From Planktosalinus sp963977065 (GTDB taxonomy: Bacteria > Bacteroidota > Bacteroidia > Flavobacteriales > Flavobacteriaceae), in NCBI GenBank assembly GCA_963977065.1, contig CAXBNF010000013.1, forward strand, positions 1-64,000: a DNA stretch of 64,000 nt, given 5' to 3'. This document shows, one piece after another, positions 52,447-58,339 of the stretch. The notes beneath the pieces are model-generated. The model did no database searches. It worked only from the letters and a program-made list of their open reading frames with translations, and was not told where the DNA came from. The stretch's first letter is position 1; each line of letters begins with the position of its first letter. The position numbers and the translations under genes are program-made.

Positions 52447-52458
52447 CCCGCCAGCGGG
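52447..52458. repeat. Short palindrome upstream of paaZ
   Basis: CCCGC-CA-GCGGG, a shortened relative of the family, 11 bp before the paaZ ATG. Confidence 0.4.
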
Positions 52459-52468
52459 GGCAAATATT

Positions 52469-54964
52469 ATGAACAAAACACAACACTACATACAGGGACA
52501 ATGGACCCAAGGGAAAGGCGAAGGAACACCTATTCAGGACTCCGTTACCGGTGAAGTCTTTACCAGCGTCACCACGGAAGGAGTTGATATTCCATCTATC
52601 CTACAATACGGTAGGGAAAAAGGCGATACACTTCGTAAATTGACCTTTCAGGAGCGCGGCAATATGATCAAAAAACTCGCCATGTACCTTACCAAAAAGA
52701 AAGCGCAGTTTTATGAAATCAGTTACCGCACCGGTGCTACAAAAATTGACAGCTGGATTGATATTGAAGGCGGTTTTGGAAACCTGTTTGCCAATGCTTC
52801 ATTGCGAAAATTATTTCCCAATCAGTCCTATCACGTAGAAGGCGAACCCATCGATCTTTCCCGCGGAGGCCGTTTTATGGCACATCACATTATGGTGCCC
52901 AAAGAAGGAGTTGCCGTTCATATCAACGCCTTTAATTTCCCGGTTTGGGGAATGCTTGAAAAATGTGCCGTCAACTGGATGGCAGGAATGCCCGCAGTAG
53001 TGCTCCCTGCACCACAAACCGCATACCTCACCGAAGCCGTAGTCAAAGAAATCATCGCCTCAGGAATTTTACCCGAGGGCAGCTTGCAACTCATTTCCGG
53101 AACAGCTAAAAATATACTAGACACTGTGCAATCGCAGGATGTGGTGACTTTTACAGGTTCGGCCAAAATAGGTAGAATGCTGAAAGCTCATCCGCAATTG
53201 ATAGAAGAATCAGTTCCATTTACGATGGAAGCAGATTCGCTGAACGCGTCTGTTCTCGGTGAAGACGCCGCTCCCGGCACACCTGAATTTGATTTATTCA
53301 TCAAAGAAGTACGCAACGAGATGACCGTAAAATGCGGTCAAAAATGTACCGCAATCCGTCGTATTCTTGTTCCTGAAAAGTATATGGAAGACGTTCAAAT
53401 CGCCCTTGGTAAAGCACTTGATAAAATCACCGTTGGCGATCCGCGTTTAAAAGAAGTGCGCATGGGTGCTTTGGTAAGTCACGCTCAGCGCGAATCAGTA
53501 AAAAGTCAGGTACAGAAAATCGCTGAAACTGCTCAAATTGTCTATGGCAGCTTTGACGATTTTGAAGCCGTTGGTGCCGATGCAAAAAAAGGATCTTTCC
53601 TTCGGCCTATTTTATTACGCGAAGACAATCCATTACAAAACGAAGCTGCACACGTGACTGAAGCTTTTGGCCCTGTGAGTACACTGATGCCTTACAACAC
53701 GATAGAAGAAGCAATCAAAATTTCCAAATTGGGTAAAGGCTCACTGGTGAGTTCGGTTTTCACAAATGATAACGCCATTGCCAAGGAATTTACAATAGGC
53801 GCCGCTTCCCACCACGGAAGAATCCTTTCCATCAATCGCGAAAGCGCCAAGCAAAGCACCGGTCACGGTTCGCCATTACCATTGCTGGTTCATGGTGGTC
53901 CCGGTCGCGCCGGAGGAGGTGAAGAGATGGGCGGAATGCGTGGTATCAAGCACTATATGCAGCGCACCGCTATCCAGGGTTCACCAACAACCCTAACAGA
54001 AATCACCGGAATTTATCAACCCAATTCCGATTACAAAGAAGCTGAAAAGCATCCGTTTACCTATCACTGGGAAGATATCCAACCGGGAATGTCGCTTAAA
54101 ACCCATAAACGCACATTAACAGATGCTGACATCGTCAACTTTGCCAACCTCACCTGGGATCATTTTTATGCACATACAGATATCACATCCCTTGACGGAA
54201 GTATTTTTGAACAACGCACCGCCCACGGTTATTTTATCATTTCCGCGGCGGCGGGCTTGTTTGTGTATCCCAATAAAGGACCGGTAGCGGCAAACTACGG
54301 ACTGGAAGACATTCGGTTTTTGCGCCCGTTATACCACAACGACACGATTTATGTTCGCCTTACGTGCAAACAAAAAGTAGATCGCGACAGCAATGCAAAA
54401 GAACATCCTTCAGGCATTGTAAAATGGTATGTTGAGGTGTTTGATATTGAGGATGAAATGGTTGCTTTTGCGACTATTTTAACGATGGTTCAGAAAAAGC
54501 AAACGACTTTCGTCGAAATGACTTCAGAAACCATTCCTTTTTACTTGAGTAAACTTTCAGAAAACACGAAGCCAAAATGGGGAACAATGACACCACAGCA
54601 TATGGTGGAACATTTGGAATTCACTTACCGTATCGCTTCGGGCGAAATGCAAAATTTTGACATTGCAACACCAGAGGAGTACATTGAAAAAGTGCAAGCT
54701 ACCTTGTGGGATTTCAACCCAATGCCACAGGGATACAAAATGCCATTGATGAATGACAATGAATTGGAAGACCTGAACCATCCCGATTTAGAAACTGCAA
54801 AACAAAAAATGCTGGAAGCCCGTGAGGAATACCTGGAATATTTCAAAGAAAACCCCGATTCGCTTCAAAAAAATGCCGTTTTTGGATATTTAAATCGTTA
54901 TGAATGGTATTTGTTGGAGAGGAAACACCTTAACCACCACTTTAATCAATTTGGTTTGCTATAA
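52469..54964 (+). CDS. paaZ: PaaZ fused to a DinB-like domain
   Basis: An 831-aa protein. Residues ~1-520 are an aldehyde dehydrogenase (FTGSAKIGRM, EADSLNAS, catalytic Cys in VKCGQKCTAI, about residue 294). Residues ~530-675 form a MaoC-type hydratase domain (ADIVNFANLTWDHFYAHTD, HGYFIISAAAGLFV) that opens oxepin-CoA. Together these are the ring-cleavage enzyme, normally ~680 aa. The extra ~150 residues resemble a DinB/DUF1569 four-helix domain (MTPQHMVEHLEFTYR ... LLERKHLNHHFNQFGLL, with possible metal-binding histidines). A perfect 13-bp hairpin overlaps the stop codon. Confidence 0.92.
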   Translation: MNKTQHYIQGQWTQGKGEGTPIQDSVTGEVFTSVTTEGVDIPSILQYGREKGDTLRKLTFQERGNMIKKLAMYLTKKKAQFYEISYRTGATKIDSWIDIEGGFGNLFANASLRKLFPNQSYHVEGEPIDLSRGGRFMAHHIMVPKEGVAVHINAFNFPVWGMLEKCAVNWMAGMPAVVLPAPQTAYLTEAVVKEIIASGILPEGSLQLISGTAKNILDTVQSQDVVTFTGSAKIGRMLKAHPQLIEESVPFTMEADSLNASVLGEDAAPGTPEFDLFIKEVRNEMTVKCGQKCTAIRRILVPEKYMEDVQIALGKALDKITVGDPRLKEVRMGALVSHAQRESVKSQVQKIAETAQIVYGSFDDFEAVGADAKKGSFLRPILLREDNPLQNEAAHVTEAFGPVSTLMPYNTIEEAIKISKLGKGSLVSSVFTNDNAIAKEFTIGAASHHGRILSINRESAKQSTGHGSPLPLLVHGGPGRAGGGEEMGGMRGIKHYMQRTAIQGSPTTLTEITGIYQPNSDYKEAEKHPFTYHWEDIQPGMSLKTHKRTLTDADIVNFANLTWDHFYAHTDITSLDGSIFEQRTAHGYFIISAAAGLFVYPNKGPVAANYGLEDIRFLRPLYHNDTIYVRLTCKQKVDRDSNAKEHPSGIVKWYVEVFDIEDEMVAFATILTMVQKKQTTFVEMTSETIPFYLSKLSENTKPKWGTMTPQHMVEHLEFTYRIASGEMQNFDIATPEEYIEKVQATLWDFNPMPQGYKMPLMNDNELEDLNHPDLETAKQKMLEAREEYLEYFKENPDSLQKNAVFGYLNRYEWYLLERKHLNHHFNQFGLL

Positions 54965-54977
54965 GCAAACCAAATTG
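54947..54977 (+). terminator. Perfect 13-bp hairpin across the paaZ stop codon
   Basis: CAATTTGGTTTGC and GCAAACCAAATTG are exact inverse copies with loop TATAA; the stop TAA is in the loop and stem edge. There is no T-run, so an mRNA-stabilising or attenuating hairpin is as likely as termination. Confidence 0.5.
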
Positions 54978-54979
54978 TC

Positions 54980-55380
54980 AATGCGCACTCGTTGCGCATT
55001 CGCTTAAACTATAGTTCAAATCATTATTGATATGACCAATGCCCAAAAGGTATTACACATATATCCTTACCCACAATCGGAATCATATTTTTTATGTGGG
55101 AATAACAAACAATATCGAAAGGCGAATGTTTGAACACAAAAACAGTACTTTTAAAACACATGTTGGGAAATATAATATTAAAAAATTGGTTTATTTTGAA
55201 GAGCATAAAGATGTAAGAATTGCAATTAGAAGAGAGAAAACAATTAAGAAGTGGAAAAGAGAGTGGAAGATGAACCTGATAACAGAAATGAATCCTGATT
55301 GGAATGATTTAAGTGCTGGGTGGGATCTTTCTATGTACGATAAGAAAATCGATTAAACGAATCTGCAACAAGTGCGGATT
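54980..55380. mobile_element. GIY-YIG cassette 2 flanked by inverse palindromes
   Basis: Upstream AATGCGCA-CTCGT-TGCGCATT (54980-55000) and downstream AATCTGCA-ACAAG-TGCGGATT (55360-55380) share the same 8-5-8 design. Their spacers are complementary in orientation (CTCGT vs ACAAG), so they face each other like terminal repeats. The only content is a GIY-YIG gene. Confidence 0.55.
55039..55356 (+). CDS. GIY-YIG nuclease family protein 2
   Basis: A 105-aa GIY-YIG protein: YTYILTHNRNHIFYVGITNNIERRMFEHKN, then AIRREKTIKKWKREWKMNLITEMNPDWNDLSAGW. It is clearly related to the GIY-YIG gene at 45389 but carries no translated repeats. Short single-domain members are of unknown substrate. Position and repeats suggest insertion between paaZ and the hydratase gene. 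Confidence 0.88.
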   Translation: MPKRYYTYILTHNRNHIFYVGITNNIERRMFEHKNSTFKTHVGKYNIKKLVYFEEHKDVRIAIRREKTIKKWKREWKMNLITEMNPDWNDLSAGWDLSMYDKKID

Positions 55381-55397
55381 GACTATTACTGAAAATT

Positions 55398-56153
55398 ATG
55401 GAACAACAACCTTACGTAAAACAACAAATAAACAACCACATTGCCACCATCGAGTTTTTCCACCCTGCGCATAATAGCTTGCCGGGTGATTTGCTGGCTC
55501 AACTGGCTGAAACCATTACCAAAGCCGGTGAAAACGATGCTATAAAAGTCATCATCCTTCAAAGTGGTGGCGATCGCACATTTTGTGCAGGAGCCAGTTT
55601 CACCGAACTCATTTCCATCAACGATGAAAAAACCGGTGAAATCTTTTTTAGTGGTTTTGCCAATGTTATCAATGCTATGCGCAAATGTCCCAAATTCATT
55701 ATTGGACGCATTCAGGGAAAAACTGTTGGTGGAGGTGTAGGTCTTGCTTCAGCAGTGGATTATTGTATGGCTACCAAATATGCCGCAATAAAACTTAGCG
55801 AACTAAATGTAGGTATTGGCCCTTTTGTGGTGGGTCCTGCGGTGGAGCGTAAATTAGGCTTAAGCGGATTTTCACAAATCGCCATTGATGCCAATGCGTT
55901 TTATGAAGCTGAATGGGCGCGAAGTAAAGGACTTTATATGCAAGTGTTTGATGATATTTTGGCTTTAGATGAAGCTGTAAAGGCTTTCGCCGAAAATTTA
56001 TGCACATACAACCCCGAAGCCATGACAGAAATGAAAAAAGTATTCTGGACCGGCACTGAAAACTGGGACGAACTGTTGAAAGAACGTGCAAAGATTAGCG
56101 GAAGATTGGTGTTGAGTCCGTTTACAAAGAAGAAGTTAGAGAGTTATAAGTAG
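55398..56153 (+). CDS. Enoyl-CoA hydratase/isomerase family protein, PaaF-like
   Basis: A 251-aa crotonase-fold protein with oxyanion-hole blocks RTFCAGASFTEL and GKTVGGGVGLASAVDYC. By exclusion it is the best candidate for the 2,3-dehydroadipyl-CoA hydratase (PaaF) missing elsewhere in the cluster, but the sequence is divergent (SELNVGIGPFVVGPAVERKLG rather than the PaaF/PaaG glutamate pattern), so I give no symbol. A methylglutaconyl-CoA hydratase-type function is the alternative. Confidence 0.75.
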   Translation: MEQQPYVKQQINNHIATIEFFHPAHNSLPGDLLAQLAETITKAGENDAIKVIILQSGGDRTFCAGASFTELISINDEKTGEIFFSGFANVINAMRKCPKFIIGRIQGKTVGGGVGLASAVDYCMATKYAAIKLSELNVGIGPFVVGPAVERKLGLSGFSQIAIDANAFYEAEWARSKGLYMQVFDDILALDEAVKAFAENLCTYNPEAMTEMKKVFWTGTENWDELLKERAKISGRLVLSPFTKKKLESYK

Positions 56154-56176
56154 ATTTAGTCAAATTTAATACAGAG

Positions 56177-56196
56177 GTTCCCGCCTTCGCGGGAAT
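56177..56196 (-). repeat. 8-4-8 palindrome, copy 12 (upstream of paaY)
   Basis: GTTCCCGC-CTTC-GCGGGAAT with one mismatch, reverse orientation (tail CTCTG on the other strand). It ends 7 bp before the paaY ATG and may cover its ribosome-binding region. Confidence 0.7.
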
Positions 56197-56203
56197 TAGG
56201 GAA

Positions 56204-56803
56204 ATGATTTACAGTTTCAAAGGACATATTCCAGTTATCCACGAAAGCAGTTTCGTGCATCCTTTAGCAGCGGTTACCGGCAATGTAATTATTGGTAAAA
56301 ATTGTTATATCGGTCCGGGAGCGGCCATTCGTGGGGATTGGGGCGAGATAATTCTCGAAGATGGTGTCAATGTGCAGGAAAACTGTACGGTGCATATGTT
56401 TCCCGGAAAATCGATTGTATTGATGGAAAGTGCGCACATTGGTCATGGAGCCATCATACACGGCGCTAACATTGGTCGGAATGTTTTGGTGGGTATGAAT
56501 ACAGTGATTATGGACGATGCTGAAATTGGTGATGAAAGCATCATCGGTGCAATGGCGTTTGTAAAAGCAGAAACGGTGATTCCAAAACGGAGTTTGGTTG
56601 TGGGAAACCCGGCAAAAATAATTAAAGAAGTCAGCGATGAGATGATTGCCTGGAAAACCGCCGGGACAAAATTGTATCAACAACTTCCGGCAGATTGTCA
56701 CGATAGTTTAAGGGAAGTGGAGCCGTTGCGGGAGATTCCAAAAAATCGTCCGAAGCAAGAGGATTTTTATAAGACTTTGGAGGAATATAGAAAAGGGAAT
56801 TAA
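56204..56803 (+). CDS. paaY: PaaY, gamma-carbonic-anhydrase-fold thioesterase
   Basis: A 199-aa left-handed beta-helix protein built from hexapeptide repeats (GNVIIGKNCYIGPGAAIRGDWG, VHMFPGKSIVLMESAHIGHGAIIHGANIGRNVLVGMNTVIMDDAEIGDESIIGAMAFV). It keeps the PaaY-type C-terminal helix (AWKTAGTKLYQQL...VEPLREIPKNR) seen in E. coli PaaY (VEPLREI). It is a thioesterase for dead-end CoA esters in this pathway. Normal length. Confidence 0.9.
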   Translation: MIYSFKGHIPVIHESSFVHPLAAVTGNVIIGKNCYIGPGAAIRGDWGEIILEDGVNVQENCTVHMFPGKSIVLMESAHIGHGAIIHGANIGRNVLVGMNTVIMDDAEIGDESIIGAMAFVKAETVIPKRSLVVGNPAKIIKEVSDEMIAWKTAGTKLYQQLPADCHDSLREVEPLREIPKNRPKQEDFYKTLEEYRKGN

Positions 56804-56814
56804 TAGTAACCTAA

Positions 56815-56935
56815 ATCCTTTGTGTATCTTTGCGAATAACTTTAGCAAGCTTTGCGTGAACCCCTTTTTCGCAATCTCCGTAAAGAAAAAAAAATAAACA
56901 CATTAGAGAATTAAATTCTCAATTATTAAAATATT
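56815..56935. repeat. Degenerate TCTCGC/CTTTGCG repeat relic, paaY-E2 gap
   Basis: Fragments such as CTTTGTGTATCTTTGCG and CAAGCTTTGCGTGAAC resemble the terminal repeat of the GxxExxY cassette. A small dyad GAGAATT-A-AATTCTC follows. No gene is seen. Confidence 0.35.
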
Positions 56936-58261
56936 ATGAGTAAAAAAGACAAGACTTCCGCCTCCGCGGAAGTTCCGTTCAAACTCCCCAGAATGGGAGA
57001 AAGCATCACCGAAGGCACCATCATTAACTGGATGGTTCAGCCCGGAGAACACTTTGAAGAAGGTGACATCATCGTTGAGGTAGGAACTGATAAGGTTGAT
57101 AACGAAGTTCCCGCCCCTTTTTCGGGAACGCTTATTGAAACCAAATACAACGCCAAGGATGTTGTGAAAATCGGGGAGGTGATTGCAATTCTAAAGGCTT
57201 CTGAAGGAGCTTCAAAAAAAGCTGTTAATAAAAACCAAGAAGAAGATGTAAAAACAATTCCAACAGCAAACGAAGCTAATAAAGTTGTTCCAAAACAGCC
57301 TGGAGCAGTTTCATCTACTTATCATTTGCCCGTGAACCGCACAAACAAATTTTATTCCCCTTTGGTAGAAAAAATCGCCCGCGAGCACCACATCAGTTAT
57401 GAAGAGTTGGCACGCATCCCTGCAACAGGCAAAGACGGTCGCTTACAAAAAAGCGATGTGTTCAAGTACATTGAAGAAGGCCGCCCAGCACAATTTGCTC
57501 AACCGGTGGCTGAAGCTGGATACAGCATCCCGCAATTGAATCTTGACAAAGGCAAAGGAAAAATCGTGGAAATGGACCGCATGCGCCAAATGATTGCTGA
57601 TCATATGGTGTATAGCAAACATACTTCCCCGCACGTGACCGCCTATGTGGAAGCAGATATGACCAATATGGTGAACTGGCGTAATGCCAACAAAGATGAT
57701 TTTCAGAAAAAACATGGCGAGAAACTGACCTTTACACCCTTGTTTGTAGAAGCTGTCGCGAAAGCAGTGAAAGATTTCCCGATGATTAATGTTTCAGTAG
57801 ATGGAAGTAATATTATTGTGAAAGAACACATCAATATCGGGATGGCAACAGCATTGCCAAATGGTAACCTGATTGTTCCGGTGGTTCGTGATGCAGACAA
57901 AAAAGATTTGCAAACACTTGCCAAAGAAATCAATGCGCTGGCAGAAAAAGCCCGCACCAACAAATTAAAAGCAGATGATACTAAAGGAAGTACTTTTACC
58001 ATCAGTAATGTGGGTACGTTTGGCAGTTTAATGGGAACACCCATTATCAATCAACCGGAAGCAGCGATTTTGGCAACAGGAATTATTAAGAAGCGTGCTG
58101 AGGTCATTGAAAAACCCGAAGGGGATACGATTGAAATCAGGCAAATGATGTATTTATCTTTGTCCTTTGATCACCGCATTGTCGATGGATTTTTAGGAGG
58201 CAGTTTCCTGAGAAGAATTGCCGATTATTTTGAACAATTTGATAGTAAAAGAAAAATCTAA
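56936..58261 (+). CDS. Dihydrolipoamide acyltransferase, E2 of a 2-oxoacid dehydrogenase
   Basis: A 441-aa E2 component: a lipoyl domain (about 13-90, lipoyl Lys in VEVGTDKVDNEV), a linker, a peripheral-subunit-binding domain (FYSPLVEKIAREHHISYEELARIPATGKDGRLQKSDV) and an acyltransferase core ending in LSFDHRIVDG with the catalytic His. The N-terminal TSASAEV (residues 7-13) is the translation of a perfect palindrome (56954-56973). Paired with the E1 gene after it; branched-chain or aromatic 2-oxoacids are possible substrates. The E3 gene is absent here. Confidence 0.9.
   Translation: MSKKDKTSASAEVPFKLPRMGESITEGTIINWMVQPGEHFEEGDIIVEVGTDKVDNEVPAPFSGTLIETKYNAKDVVKIGEVIAILKASEGASKKAVNKNQEEDVKTIPTANEANKVVPKQPGAVSSTYHLPVNRTNKFYSPLVEKIAREHHISYEELARIPATGKDGRLQKSDVFKYIEEGRPAQFAQPVAEAGYSIPQLNLDKGKGKIVEMDRMRQMIADHMVYSKHTSPHVTAYVEADMTNMVNWRNANKDDFQKKHGEKLTFTPLFVEAVAKAVKDFPMINVSVDGSNIIVKEHINIGMATALPNGNLIVPVVRDADKKDLQTLAKEINALAEKARTNKLKADDTKGSTFTISNVGTFGSLMGTPIINQPEAAILATGIIKKRAEVIEKPEGDTIEIRQMMYLSLSFDHRIVDGFLGGSFLRRIADYFEQFDSKRKI
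56954..56973 (-). repeat. 8-4-8 palindrome, copy 13 (inside E2)
   Basis: ACTTCCGC-CTCC-GCGGAAGT, perfect. Frame ACT TCC GCC TCC GCG GAA GT, read as TSASAEV. The same 20 bp in the same frame occur in the E1 gene at 59261. Confidence 0.9.
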
Positions 58262-58266
58262 ATAGA

Positions 58267-58325
58267 TTCTCGCAAAGCCGCTAAGCCGCAGAGAAAACTT
58301 TGCGACTCTGCGACTTTGCGAGAGA
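58267..58325. repeat. Solo inverted repeat of the TCTCGCAAAG type (E2-E1 gap)
   Basis: A left arm TTCTCGCAAAGCCGCTAAGC and its approximate inverse (ending CTTTGCGAGAG) form a 26-bp imperfect hairpin around AAAA. It matches the ends of the GxxExxY cassette at 29027-29490 without any gene inside, so it looks like an empty or deleted cassette. It lies 15 bp upstream of the E1 start. Confidence 0.65.
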
Positions 58326-58339
58326 AAAATAAAATTAAA

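Noticed and set aside
57107..57129. GTTCCCG ... CGGGAAC inverted repeat in the E2 lipoyl domain, similar to the palindrome family
   Set aside because: The spacer is 9 nt and the encoded EVPAPFSG is the conserved lipoyl-domain sequence, so the symmetry is probably coincidental.
58316..58339. TTG-started N-terminal extension of E1 (MREKNKIK)
   Set aside because: It is translated from the solo inverted repeat; ATG 58340 is the better start.
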